64,000 bases of DNA from an uncultured Acinetobacter sp. (GTDB taxonomy: Bacteria; Pseudomonadota; Gammaproteobacteria; Pseudomonadales; Moraxellaceae): assembly GCF_947626835.1 (NCBI RefSeq), contig NZ_CANQTS010000001.1, positions 186,001 through 250,000 on the forward strand, in the 5' to 3' direction. A program made the translations under genes and the position numbers. Positions 16,474 through 25,492 of this stretch are shown here, piece by piece (position 1 is the stretch's first letter; every line of letters starts with the position of its first letter). Below the pieces are notes generated by a model. It was given only the letters and a program-made list of their open reading frames with translations. It was not told where the DNA came from and made no database searches.

Positions 16474-17565
16474 ATGACCTTTGTGCCAGCCAATGACGGC
16501 ATTGCAAAATTAAAGCCATACCAACCAGGTAAACCAATGAGCGAATTAGAGCGTGAATTGGGTTTAACTGATATTGTCAAACTTGCTTCAAATGAAAACC
16601 CATTGGGTTGTTCTGAAAAAGTGCAACAAGCGGTTGCCGCAGAGTTGGCAGAAATTGGTCGTTATCCTGATGGCGGCGGTTATATTTTAAAAGCACAAGT
16701 GGCCAAGCAATTTGCTGTGGGTTTAGACCAAATTACTCTAGGTAATGGCTCAAACGATTTACTTGAAATGTTTGCCCGTGCTTTTGTGTCTGATAAAGAT
16801 TCGGTGGTGTATAGCCAGCACGCTTTTGCAGTGTATGCATTGGTGACTCAAGCCATTAATGCACAAGCGATTGAAGTGCCTGCCAAAGGTTTCGCTCACG
16901 ATTTAGACGCGATGGCAGCAGCGGTACAAGACAATACCAAGCTGATTTTTATTGCCAATCCAAATAACCCAACCGGTACTTGGTTTGAAGAAGCAGAATT
17001 TGAACGCTTCATGCAAAAAGTACCGAGTCATGTGCTTGTGGTACTTGATGAAGCCTATGTGGAATATTTCCCTGAAAACTTCAACAGCTTAAAATTCTTA
17101 AGCCAATATGACAATTTAATCATTAGCCGTACCTTATCGAAGTGCTATGGCTTGGCAGCATTGCGTGTTGGTTTTGCTTTAGCGTCAGCTGAAGTGACAG
17201 ATTATTTAAATCGTATTCGTCAGCCATTTAACGTGAATCATTTAGCCATGGTTGCAGGTGTTGCGGCATTACAAGACGAAGATTTTATTGAAAAATCACG
17301 TGTAACCAACAAAGCAGGTATGGCACAGTTAGAAGCAGGCTTTAAGGCATTAGGCTTAAACTATGTGCCATCACGTGCCAATTTCTTGTTGGTGGATGTA
17401 CAAGCTGATCCTGCACAAACCTTTAATGCTTTACTCAAAGAAGGTGTGATTGTACGTCCGGTGGGTATTCCCAATCATCTTCGCGTATCGATTGGAACAG
17501 AAGCTGAAAATGCTAAATTCTTAACGGCATTGGCAAAAGTTCTGTCTTTAGAGGCAACAGCATAA
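16474..17565 (+). CDS. hisC: Histidinol-phosphate/aromatic aminotransferase (HisC2 type)
   Basis: PLP-dependent aminotransferase, 363 residues of fold type I. Visible are LASNENPLG near residue 38, the cofactor-binding NPNNPTG near 169, DEAYVEY, the PLP Lys223 in SRTLSKCYGLAALRVG, and the C-terminal Arg in LRVSIGT. Located between pheA and tyrA-aroA and far from any his gene here, it probably transaminates prephenate or phenylpyruvate/hydroxyphenylpyruvate, possibly as a second HisC; the substrate is inferred from context. Good ribosome site GGGAAG. Confidence 0.9.
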   Translation: MTFVPANDGIAKLKPYQPGKPMSELERELGLTDIVKLASNENPLGCSEKVQQAVAAELAEIGRYPDGGGYILKAQVAKQFAVGLDQITLGNGSNDLLEMFARAFVSDKDSVVYSQHAFAVYALVTQAINAQAIEVPAKGFAHDLDAMAAAVQDNTKLIFIANPNNPTGTWFEEAEFERFMQKVPSHVLVVLDEAYVEYFPENFNSLKFLSQYDNLIISRTLSKCYGLAALRVGFALASAEVTDYLNRIRQPFNVNHLAMVAGVAALQDEDFIEKSRVTNKAGMAQLEAGFKALGLNYVPSRANFLLVDVQADPAQTFNALLKEGVIVRPVGIPNHLRVSIGTEAENAKFLTALAKVLSLEATA

Positions 17566-17568
17566 CTA

Positions 17569-19815
17569 ATGTCACAGCTACAGTTTGAAAAAGTTGCCTT
17601 TATTGGGCTAGGGTTAATTGGTTCAAGTCTTGCTCGTGTGATACGCGCAAAAGGCTTGGCCAAACAAATCGTGGCATCGACCCGTTCGGAACAAACCTTA
17701 ACTGATGCCAAAGCCTTAGGCTTAATTGAAGCCGGTTATCGTGACCCGATTGATGCGGTGCAAGGTGCAGACTTAGTGGTACTTGCATTGCCTGTACGTG
17801 CTACACAGCATATCCTTGCGACCATTAAATCGTATTTGTCTGCACATACGATTATTACCGATGTGGGAAGTACCAAAGGCAATGTCGTAGACGCAGCGAA
17901 AGCGGTTTATGGTGAGGATTTACCCGCAGGTTTTGTGCCAGGTCATCCCATTGCAGGGGCTGAACATACCGGGGTACATGCAGGTAAAGTCGATTTATTT
18001 GCCAATCACAAAGTGATTTTAACTCCGCTGCCCACCAGTGCCGATTGGGCGGTCGACAAACTGATTCAACTGTGGCAAGCCGCGCAAGCGGAAGTGATTT
18101 GTATGGATGTGGCCAAGCACGATGAAGTCTTGGCCCATACCAGTCATTTACCGCATTTAATGGCATTTAACTTGGTTGAGCAATTGGCTAACCGAGAAGA
18201 TAATCTTGATATTTTCCGTTATGCTGCGGGTGGTTTTCGTGATTTCTCACGTATTGCTGCCAGTGATCCACAAATGTGGCATGATATCTTTTTTGCCAAC
18301 AAAACAGCCATTTTAAACGCTGTCGATGGCTTTGAACAACAATTGGCCGTGATTCGCAAATTGATTGAAGATGAAAACTCACACGAATTAATGGGTTTAC
18401 TCGGGCATGCGCAAGCAGCACGTCAACATTTTAATCATATGCTGGCTCAAAAACCTTTGCTGGAGAACACACACGTGACACAACAATTTACCATCCAACC
18501 GGGTACCAAAAAATTCCAAGGTAAATTTACCGTACCAGGTGACAAATCTGTGTCACACCGTTCAATTATGTTTGGTGCGATTGCTGAAGGCACAACACAT
18601 GTCACAGGTTTTTTAGAGGGCGAAGATGCCTTAGCCACTTTGCAAGCGTTTCGTGATATGGGCGTATCCATTGAAGGCCCAAAAAATGGTGAAGTCACCA
18701 TTCATGGCGTAGGCATGCACGGTTTAAAAGCACCAAAATCAGCTTTATATATGGGCAACTCAGGCACTTCGATGCGTTTGTTGTCGGGTATGCTCTCAGC
18801 GCAGAAGTTTGATTCTGTGATGACCGGCGATGCATCACTCTCTAAGCGTCCAATGGAGCGTATTGCTAAGCCATTACGTTTAATGGGTGCACAGATTCAA
18901 AGTACAGGTGAGCGTGGCACACCACCAATTTCGATTACCGGTGCGCAAGCATTAACAGGTGTACATTACGATTTGCCAATGGCATCTGCGCAAGTTAAAT
19001 CAGGTATTTTATTAGCAGGTTTGTGGGCTACTGGCGAAACTTCAGTGACTGAACCTGAGCCAACGCGTGACCACACCGAGCGTATGTTACGTGCTTTTGG
19101 TTATGAGGTAAAAACCGAAGGCAACCGCATTTCACTACAAGGTGGTGGTAAATTGGTAGGCACTGACATTCAAGTGCCCTCTGATATTTCATCGGCTGCG
19201 TTCTTTATGGTGGGAGCTGCCATTACTGAAGGTGCTGATGTAACCCTAGAAGCGGTAGGCATTAACCCAACCCGTACCGGTATTATTGAAATCTTAAAAC
19301 AAATGGGTGCTGACATTACGGTCCAAAACGAGCGTATTGCAGGCGGTGAACCGATTGCCGACATTCGTATTCAAGGTACACGTACTTTAAAAGGCATTCA
19401 TATTCCTGAAGATCAAGTACCTTTAGCGATTGATGAATTCCCTGCACTCTTTATCGCAGCGGCTTGTGCCGAAGGTCAAACCGTATTAACCGGTGCTGCT
19501 GAATTACGTGTCAAAGAATCAGATCGTATTCAAGTGATGGCTGATGGTTTACAAATCATGGGCATTGACTGCATACCAACCGAAGATGGCATCATCATTG
19601 AAGGGAAAGGTAAAGCAGGCGAGTGGGGCGCAATTTTTAATGGTGGTGAGATTGAATCGCATCATGACCATCGTATTGCCATGAGTTTCTCAATGGCGGG
19701 TTTACGTACCTCAGGCGAGATTAAAATTGTCGGTACCGAAACCGTTGCGACAAGCTTCCCAACCTTTACCCAATTGGCTAACACAGCAGGTCTAGCAATT
19801 CAAGTGACTGAGTAA
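17569..19815 (+). CDS. tyrA-aroA: TyrA-AroA fusion: prephenate dehydrogenase / EPSP synthase
   Basis: 748 residues. The N-terminal third is a prephenate/arogenate dehydrogenase with Rossmann motif GLGLIGSSLAR near residue 14, and GHPIAGAEHTG and DVAKHDEVLAHTSHLPH motifs. From about residue 305 it is 5-enolpyruvylshikimate-3-phosphate synthase: PGDKSVSHRSIMFGA, YMGNSGTSMRLLSG, LSKRPMERI and ESDRIQVMADGL. Both active-site sets look intact. The fusion is a known gammaproteobacterial arrangement. Starts three bases after hisC ends, so the operon couples tyrosine synthesis to the last common shikimate step. The EPSPS part looks like the class I-like/II mix typical of this lineage; I do not assign a class. 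Confidence 0.95.
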   Translation: MSQLQFEKVAFIGLGLIGSSLARVIRAKGLAKQIVASTRSEQTLTDAKALGLIEAGYRDPIDAVQGADLVVLALPVRATQHILATIKSYLSAHTIITDVGSTKGNVVDAAKAVYGEDLPAGFVPGHPIAGAEHTGVHAGKVDLFANHKVILTPLPTSADWAVDKLIQLWQAAQAEVICMDVAKHDEVLAHTSHLPHLMAFNLVEQLANREDNLDIFRYAAGGFRDFSRIAASDPQMWHDIFFANKTAILNAVDGFEQQLAVIRKLIEDENSHELMGLLGHAQAARQHFNHMLAQKPLLENTHVTQQFTIQPGTKKFQGKFTVPGDKSVSHRSIMFGAIAEGTTHVTGFLEGEDALATLQAFRDMGVSIEGPKNGEVTIHGVGMHGLKAPKSALYMGNSGTSMRLLSGMLSAQKFDSVMTGDASLSKRPMERIAKPLRLMGAQIQSTGERGTPPISITGAQALTGVHYDLPMASAQVKSGILLAGLWATGETSVTEPEPTRDHTERMLRAFGYEVKTEGNRISLQGGGKLVGTDIQVPSDISSAAFFMVGAAITEGADVTLEAVGINPTRTGIIEILKQMGADITVQNERIAGGEPIADIRIQGTRTLKGIHIPEDQVPLAIDEFPALFIAAACAEGQTVLTGAAELRVKESDRIQVMADGLQIMGIDCIPTEDGIIIEGKGKAGEWGAIFNGGEIESHHDHRIAMSFSMAGLRTSGEIKIVGTETVATSFPTFTQLANTAGLAIQVTE

Positions 19816-19845
19816 TTAGTCTAAAAATTGATTAAAAAATATACA

Positions 19846-19876
19846 ACAGCCAAGTCGAGTACTTGGCTGTTTTGGT
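19846..19876 (+). terminator. Terminator of the pheA-hisC-tyrA/aroA unit
   Basis: Perfect 10-bp stem ACAGCCAAGT / ACTTGGCTGT followed by a T-rich run. Confidence 0.85.
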
Positions 19877-19930
19877 TTATGCGCCTATGCTCAAAGACTA
19901 TACAATAACAATGTCTTTGGGATGCTATAA

Positions 19931-20296
19931 ATGAGAACGCTACAATTTATTGCCCACTGTGAAACAGCACCACATACACATGATGATATGGCTGTCTCTA
20001 AACAGGTTACACAACTATTGGCAGAGAAATTAGCCGAATATGGTTTTGAAACCCTCTCACAAAGTGGCGAGCATATTGCGGTCAGCGTAGAGCAACATGA
20101 ATTGCCATTGGCGGTGAGTTGCCAACATCAAACTGAGCAAGGGCACATGGTCTGTAAAATTAGCTCTTATCCTGCCGAAGAACAAGATTGGTTAGATCGT
20201 ATTACTGAGCAAAGTCTATTAAATCAATTGGCGCAAGCAGTTGAAACCACTTTAAAAAGCCAGCATCATTTTTCGGATTTTAAATGGGACAAATAA
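19931..20296 (+). CDS. Conserved-looking hypothetical protein, 121 aa
   Basis: I do not recognise a family. No signal peptide or membrane segment; the predicted fold alternates helix and strand (MRTLQFIAHCETAPHTHDD, a helix with QVTQLLAEKLAEYG, strands around IAVSVEQHELPLAVSC). It resembles small cytosolic single-domain proteins. Single gene between the aro operon terminator and a convergent hydrolase gene with a shared terminator. Codon use matches its neighbours, so it is probably a real gene. Confidence 0.7.
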   Translation: MRTLQFIAHCETAPHTHDDMAVSKQVTQLLAEKLAEYGFETLSQSGEHIAVSVEQHELPLAVSCQHQTEQGHMVCKISSYPAEEQDWLDRITEQSLLNQLAQAVETTLKSQHHFSDFKWDK

Positions 20297-20324
20297 AAAA
20301 CCCCGCAATCGGCGAGGTTTTTGT
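20295..20324. terminator. Bidirectional terminator
   Basis: Slightly imperfect stem (AACCCCGC / GCGAGGTT) between A-run and T-run, separating two converging genes. Confidence 0.75.
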
Positions 20325-20325
20325 T

Positions 20326-20958
20326 TTAAGCTGAGACCAAATAACGGGTCATGGCTAAACGCAGTTGTTTTAAATAACCGGTAAAGAAATGATTGGCACC
20401 CGGTAGTACAGTCACTACATGGCGCTGTGGGCGTGACCATTCAATCATATCTGAGAGTAAAGTGACTTCGTCAGCTTCACCATGCACAAATAAAATATCC
20501 CCTTTAATCGGTGGAGTGACATAGTGACGCACGCCTGCCACTGTCGCAGTGGGTAAACCACAAATCATAGCTTGTTTTGGTTGCAGCTCAACAGGCAGTG
20601 AGGCATAGGCTTTGACCATGACATGTGCACCAAAGCTAAAACCACCAGCATAAAATGGCACAGTAATATGCTTGTGACGGGCAAATTTGATCACTTCTAG
20701 AATATCATCGGTTTCGCCAAAACCTTCATCATGTATACCTTCACTTTGACCTGAGCCACGGAAGCTTGGACGATAGACCACACAACCGCGTTCTAGGTAC
20801 ATCTGAGCCAACAGCGCAGGAACTTTATGTTGTGGTGTGCCGCCTTGTAGCGGGTGTGGATGGCATACGACAGCGAATCCTTTCACTTCGCCCTGAGGGT
20901 AATCTACAAAAATTTCAATTTTGCCAGCCGGGCCTTGGATGAAAATTTGCTCAGACAT
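20326..20958 (-). CDS. Alpha/beta hydrolase
   Basis: 210-residue cytosolic protein of the alpha/beta-hydrolase fold. Oxyanion/His motif VCHPHPLQGGT near 31, nucleophile Ser108 in GGFSFGAH, a candidate acid Asp in GEADEVT and His in GANHFF. This is the short subfamily often described as OsmC-linked or YfdN/CocE-like hydrolases with unknown natural substrate. The three catalytic residues are all visible, so an active esterase-type enzyme is likely. Single gene. Confidence 0.85.
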   Translation of the reverse strand: MSEQIFIQGPAGKIEIFVDYPQGEVKGFAVVCHPHPLQGGTPQHKVPALLAQMYLERGCVVYRPSFRGSGQSEGIHDEGFGETDDILEVIKFARHKHITVPFYAGGFSFGAHVMVKAYASLPVELQPKQAMICGLPTATVAGVRHYVTPPIKGDILFVHGEADEVTLLSDMIEWSRPQRHVVTVLPGANHFFTGYLKQLRLAMTRYLVSA

Positions 20959-21081
20959 AATTAACAGTCAGGTAAAAGAAACAACGGGCTATTCTACCGA
21001 TAATGTTCAGTAAAAACACAAGTTGGCATTAAAATAGCACTGCTGTTATATTTGTTTAATTATTTTTTGATCAAATTTTTT

Positions 21082-21861
21082 ATGCTTATTCTGATTTCTC
21101 CGGCTAAAACCCTCGATTATGAAACCATCTTACCTACAGATACGTATACTTTACCAAGATTGCTTGACCACTCACAACAGCTTATCGACGTAAGTCGTAG
21201 TCTTTCGGCCAGTGAAATTGCTAGTTTAATGTCGGTGAGTGAAAAAATTGCCCAGTTAAATGTGGCACGTTTTCGTGATTGGCAAAGCGACTTTAATTTA
21301 AGCAATAGTCGTCAAGCCATTTTTGCCTTTAAAGGCGATGTCTATACCGGTTTAGATGCCTACACATTGAATGAAAATGAGCTTGATATTGCTCAACAGC
21401 ATTTACGTATGCTCTCTGGTCTATATGGATTGCTGCGACCTTTAGATTTAATGATGCCATATCGTTTAGAAATGGGCACACGTTTGTCTAATCCAAAAGG
21501 AAACAATTTATATCAATTTTGGGGAAATACCATTACTGATCTGATTAATCAGGATATTGAAGCCAGCAACAGCCCAGTGGTGGTCAATTTAGCTTCCGAT
21601 GAATATTATAAAGCGGTTAAAGAAACCTCACTCAAGGCATCTGTGATTAAACCTGTGTTTTTAGATCAAAAAAATGGCAAATATAAAGTGATTAGTTTTT
21701 ATGCCAAAAAAGCACGTGGTTTAATGGCACGTTATATCATTCAACATAATATTCAAGCCCCTGAACAGCTGCAGAGCTTTAACAGCGAGGGCTATTATTT
21801 TGACCCAATCAGTTCACAAGGCAATGAATTGGTCTTTAAACGTGATGAGCAAATAGCATAA
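21082..21861 (+). CDS. yaaA: Peroxide stress protein YaaA (UPF0246)
   Basis: 259 residues. N-terminal signature [14 protein letters not shown], then [34 protein letters not shown] and [11 protein letters not shown], all diagnostic of YaaA. In E. coli the protein limits free iron during peroxide stress and belongs to the OxyR regulon; DNA binding has been described. The start at 21082 gives the family's N-terminus; the longer frame adds ten unconserved residues. Single gene, terminated by a shared hairpin with phrB. Confidence 0.93.
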   Translation: MLILISPAKTLDYETILPTDTYTLPRLLDHSQQLIDVSRSLSASEIASLMSVSEKIAQLNVARFRDWQSDFNLSNSRQAIFAFKGDVYTGLDAYTLNENELDIAQQHLRMLSGLYGLLRPLDLMMPYRLEMGTRLSNPKGNNLYQFWGNTITDLINQDIEASNSPVVVNLASDEYYKAVKETSLKASVIKPVFLDQKNGKYKVISFYAKKARGLMARYIIQHNIQAPEQLQSFNSEGYYFDPISSQGNELVFKRDEQIA

Positions 21862-21891
21862 AAAAATCCCGATCATTGATCGGGATTTTTG
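21861..21891. terminator. Bidirectional terminator between yaaA and phrB
   Basis: Near-perfect palindrome AAAAATCCCGATCA / TGATCGGGATTTTT. Confidence 0.9.
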
Positions 21892-21892
21892 T

Positions 21893-23326
21893 TTACAGAG
21901 CTTTAAATGCCTCTAAAGCACGTAAACGACTGTGTTTTAAGTCCACAATTGGGCGTGGGTAGTCTAATTTGCGCTGTGGGTTTTTAGCATACGGGTCATG
22001 AATTTCTTTGGCATTTAAATGTGCAAGTTCAGGTAACCAACAGCGCAGGTAATCACCATTAGGGTCAAATTTTTCTGACTGACTGACAGGATTAAAAATT
22101 CTAAAATAGGGCACTGCATCTGTACCTGTTGAGGCACACCATTGCCAACCGCCATTATTGGCGGCTAAATCGCCATCAATTAAGTGTTGCATAAACCATG
22201 TTTCACCCAAGCGCCAATCAATCAGCAAATTTTTACTTAAAAACATCGCCACAATCATGCGTACACGGTTATGCATCCAACCTGTGGCGAGCATTTGACG
22301 TATACCCGCGTCCACAATCGGGATACCGGTTTGACCTTGTTGCCAAGCATGTAGTTCATCGGGAGCATCACGCCACATTAAACCTTTGGTAGTATCTTTA
22401 AAGGGCTGATGCTTAGACACTTTTGGAAAATCAAATAAAATGTGTTGATAAAATTCACGCCACAGCAATTCATTTAGCCACACTTGCTGTCCTGTACTGA
22501 CAAAATCAAAATTGCCATATTGCTCGCGAAACAGTGCATTGACACAGCTACGAATGGAGAGCATACCAATATTTAAATAGGCAGATAATTGACTGGTGCT
22601 GTTTAAATGTGGATAGTCGCGCTCACGGTCATAATATGCAACTTGATCAGCAATAAAAGCATCTAACCGGTCAAAGGCACTATTTTCCCCAACAGGCCAA
22701 AGTGCTTGTTGGAGGGGTGGAATTTGGTTAAAACCAAGTTCAGTTAAACTTGGAATGTTCAGCATTGACTGATCAAAGTTCAAATCAAGCATCTGTTGAG
22801 CTTGAGGGGTTGGATAGCAAGGCGCTAAACTGACACTTAATTTTTCATAGCACTGCTTTTTAAAGGCACTAAACACCTGATAAGGTTGCAGGCTTTTATT
22901 ACGAATTGAACCCAATGCAAATAAGGTACGATCTTCAAAGAAATGGCTGTTGATGTTCAGCTGCTTTAAGCTTTGGGTGACCCATTCATCACGTGAAATT
23001 TCATTTACCCCAGCTTCACGATTGGCATAAAGATTGGCTATAGGCAGCGTCTGACATAATTTTTTTAAGGCATTTGCAATGTCATGCCAAAGCTCAACGC
23101 GTAACACAAGCAGAGGCACATTTAAGTTGGCTAAATCGCTTTGCAAGGCTTGTAATTGGCGTAAGTAAAAATCAATTTTAATCGGGGCATCATCATGCAA
23201 ACGCCATTGCTCAGGCGAAAGTACCACCACAGCCAGCGTTGGACCTGCTGCCATAGCATGATGCAAAGCACTATGATCAAAGGTGCGTAAATCTTGGCGT
23301 AGCCAAACCAGTTGATAAGCAGACAT
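21893..23326 (-). CDS. phrB: Deoxyribodipyrimidine photolyase
   Basis: Light-dependent enzyme that splits cyclobutane pyrimidine dimers. 477 residues: N-terminal photolyase domain (LVWLRQDLRTFDHSALHHA) binding the antenna cofactor, then the FAD-binding helical domain with LSAYLNIGMLSIR, WLNELLWREFYQHIL, MLATGWMHNRVRMIVAMFL and the NNGGWQWCASTGTDAVPYFR segment. These fit class I CPD photolyases of the E. coli PhrB type. An upstream in-frame GTG at 23335 is an alternative start. Single gene. Confidence 0.93.
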   Translation of the reverse strand: MSAYQLVWLRQDLRTFDHSALHHAMAAGPTLAVVVLSPEQWRLHDDAPIKIDFYLRQLQALQSDLANLNVPLLVLRVELWHDIANALKKLCQTLPIANLYANREAGVNEISRDEWVTQSLKQLNINSHFFEDRTLFALGSIRNKSLQPYQVFSAFKKQCYEKLSVSLAPCYPTPQAQQMLDLNFDQSMLNIPSLTELGFNQIPPLQQALWPVGENSAFDRLDAFIADQVAYYDRERDYPHLNSTSQLSAYLNIGMLSIRSCVNALFREQYGNFDFVSTGQQVWLNELLWREFYQHILFDFPKVSKHQPFKDTTKGLMWRDAPDELHAWQQGQTGIPIVDAGIRQMLATGWMHNRVRMIVAMFLSKNLLIDWRLGETWFMQHLIDGDLAANNGGWQWCASTGTDAVPYFRIFNPVSQSEKFDPNGDYLRCWLPELAHLNAKEIHDPYAKNPQRKLDYPRPIVDLKHSRLRALEAFKAL

Positions 23327-23418
23327 GTCAGTCACACTACAATCAAATAACTTAAGCTTAGTCTAAACGCAGTGAATTTCGTGTGAGTTCAAGTAACAAA
23401 ATTTGTGGCAAACCCTAT

Positions 23419-23451
23419 AAAAAAAGGCAAAGTAAAATACTTTGCCTTTTT
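23419..23451. terminator. Terminator of slyD
   Basis: Stem AAAAAGGCAAAGTA / TACTTTGCCTTTTT with a 3-base loop between divergently placed slyD and phrB; the A/T runs make it active in both directions. Confidence 0.85.
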
Positions 23452-23466
23452 GTAGATCAGATGATC

Positions 23467-23949
23467 TTAGTGGTGGTGACCACCTGCACCGTGTACGTGA
23501 CCGTGATCTAATTCTTCTTGAGAAGCATCACGGATGTCTACGATTTCAACATCAAATGTTAAGTCTTGACCAGCAAGTGGGAAGTTTGCATCAACGATTA
23601 CGTTTTCGCCTTCAACTGCTTTAACAGTTACAATTTGCACGCCATCATCAGTTTGTGCTTGGAACTGCATGCCCGCTTGGATGTTATCTACACCTTGGAA
23701 CATTTTTGCAGGAACTTCTTGTACAAGTTCAGGGTTGTATTCGCCGTAACCTTCAGCAGCAGGTACAGTTACAGTGAATTTGTCGCCTACAGTTTTACCA
23801 AGTAAAGCATTTTCTAAACCAGGAATGATGTTGCCTGCACCTTGCAAGTATACAAGTGGCTCGCCTTGAGATTTATCAAGAACTTCACCCTCAGCGTTAG
23901 TCAATGTGTAGTGGAAAGATACCACGTGGTTATTTGCAATTGCAGTCAT
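23467..23949 (-). CDS. slyD: FKBP-type peptidyl-prolyl cis-trans isomerase SlyD
   Basis: 160 residues. FKBP fold interrupted by the IF chaperone insert: VVSFHYTLTNAEGEVLDKS, GAGNIIPGLENALLGK (FKBP core) and FQAQTDDGVQIVTVKAVEG (insert). It ends in a short metal-binding His tail (DHGHVHGAGGHHH), much shorter than that of E. coli SlyD. It speeds proline isomerisation, acts as a chaperone and may help nickel delivery. Cytosolic, single gene with its own terminator. Confidence 0.93.
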   Translation of the reverse strand: MTAIANNHVVSFHYTLTNAEGEVLDKSQGEPLVYLQGAGNIIPGLENALLGKTVGDKFTVTVPAAEGYGEYNPELVQEVPAKMFQGVDNIQAGMQFQAQTDDGVQIVTVKAVEGENVIVDANFPLAGQDLTFDVEIVDIRDASQEELDHGHVHGAGGHHH

Positions 23950-24085
23950 GCTATTGATCCATTCAATAAATTTTTAAAGATACATCATAAAGGGAAAAAT
24001 AAATTTATCGAAGTGATTTCGCTAAAATTCGCATTTTTACCGATCTAATGCTGTTTTTTTATTAGTATGGGCGAAAAATTATATT

Positions 24086-25387
24086 TCAATGTAATTTTAT
24101 CTTTGGACCTATGTTTTTTATCATTAGGTCTTTAGCGGTCAGTAAACTGGCATGGGTATAGCCATGAATATTGGCTTGATGCACCCGATACAACGACATA
24201 TACATGGATTTTGCTAAGACCCCATGAATATTAACTTTGCCCAATAATTCACCCACTGCACTGTGTTCACTTAACGACACCAATGCGCCTTTTTCAGAAA
24301 ATCTAAACATTGGTAAGGGCTGCTGTGTGACACGTGCTTTCATCGCATGGCGTAAAAAACTGGCTTGTTGACTTGCCACTTGGGCACGCGGTGCTAAAGC
24401 CGGTGCTTTGGCATCGGGTTGACAATGTGCGCAATCGCCAAAGGCAAAAATATCGGGATCAATGGTGGTTTGTAAAGTAGCAAAAATATGTAAACGATTG
24501 ACATGGTCTTTTTCAAATTCGGTTAAATTGTTAAATACTTCCGGGGCTTGAATGCCTGCTGCCCAAACTTTAATTTCTGCCTCAAAACTTGAACCATCAG
24601 CAAAGTAAACCCGTTCAGCATCGACTTTAGACACACGGTGATCGGTCAATACTTCCACGCCTAAATCTTCAAGTTGTTGTTGGGTATGTTCTGAGGTTTT
24701 CTCCGACAAAGCTGGCAAAATACGATCAGCCGCTTCAATCACTCGAATATTGACTTTACTTGGATCGATTTTGTTTAAGCCATATTGAAAAAAGTTGTCT
24801 TTGGCATGAATCAACTCGGCTGCCAATTCAACGCCTGTGGCCCCTGCACCAATGATGGCAATATTTAAAGCGCGTGCTTTAGGTAAATGTTGCGCCTCTA
24901 AATACACATGCAATAAATCTTGTTGGAATTGTTGGGCTTGCTCGACATTGTCTAAAAAGTGGCAATGCTGTTTGACGCCTTCGGTTTGAAAATCGTTGCA
25001 GGTAGAGCCAAGCGCTAAAATTAAGGTGTCATAGTCTAAAGCAATACTCAATGAGCTAGGACTTGGGCTATTGACTGCTTTTTTGAGCCAATGCTGATGC
25101 TGAATTTCAACCCGCTTATGTTGTCGGTCGATGCCGACAAAACGACCCAAAACAAACTGATAGGCATGTTTGGCCGCATGGGCAAAATAGTTAGTTTCTT
25201 CTTGATGTGGATTGAGTCGACCCGAGGCAATTTCGTGTAACAAAGGTTTCCAAACATGGGTAAGTTTTTGATCGACTAAAGTAATCTCAGCTTTATGGCT
25301 ACGGCCTAAGCTATTGCCCAATTGAGTGGCTAATTCTAAACCGCCTGCGCCACCGCCAATAATGACAATTTTATGAAGTAAGGTCAT
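24086..25387 (-). CDS. ndh: Type II NADH dehydrogenase (NDH-2-like)
   Basis: 433 residues, two-dinucleotide-binding oxidoreductase. FAD site IIGGGAGGLELATQLG at the N-terminus, second Rossmann motif AIIGAGATGVELAAEL near 178, and the FAD-anchoring TIDPDIFAFGDCAHC near 310. The C-terminal amphipathic part fits a peripheral membrane NADH:quinone oxidoreductase that does not pump protons. Single gene; no partner subunit is nearby, as expected for NDH-2. The exact quinone or sulfide substrate cannot be read from sequence, but the motifs favour NDH-2 over sulfide:quinone reductase. Confidence 0.88.
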   Translation of the reverse strand: MTLLHKIVIIGGGAGGLELATQLGNSLGRSHKAEITLVDQKLTHVWKPLLHEIASGRLNPHQEETNYFAHAAKHAYQFVLGRFVGIDRQHKRVEIQHQHWLKKAVNSPSPSSLSIALDYDTLILALGSTCNDFQTEGVKQHCHFLDNVEQAQQFQQDLLHVYLEAQHLPKARALNIAIIGAGATGVELAAELIHAKDNFFQYGLNKIDPSKVNIRVIEAADRILPALSEKTSEHTQQQLEDLGVEVLTDHRVSKVDAERVYFADGSSFEAEIKVWAAGIQAPEVFNNLTEFEKDHVNRLHIFATLQTTIDPDIFAFGDCAHCQPDAKAPALAPRAQVASQQASFLRHAMKARVTQQPLPMFRFSEKGALVSLSEHSAVGELLGKVNIHGVLAKSMYMSLYRVHQANIHGYTHASLLTAKDLMIKNIGPKIKLH

Positions 25388-25407
25388 GGTGTGCCCATTG
25401 TTATTAT

Positions 25408-25440
25408 AAAAAAAGAGATGCCATGACTATGCCATCTCTT
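25408..25440 (-). terminator. Terminator of the dacC-type gene
   Basis: Stem of about 11 pairs with one mismatch (AAGAGATGGCAT against ATGGCATCTCTT), followed by seven T on the reverse strand; it lies just before the NDH-2 start. Confidence 0.75.
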
Positions 25441-25492
25441 CAAGGGAATATGGGCGTAAAATTGTTATACAAGTTACAAAAATTGCGGCAAC

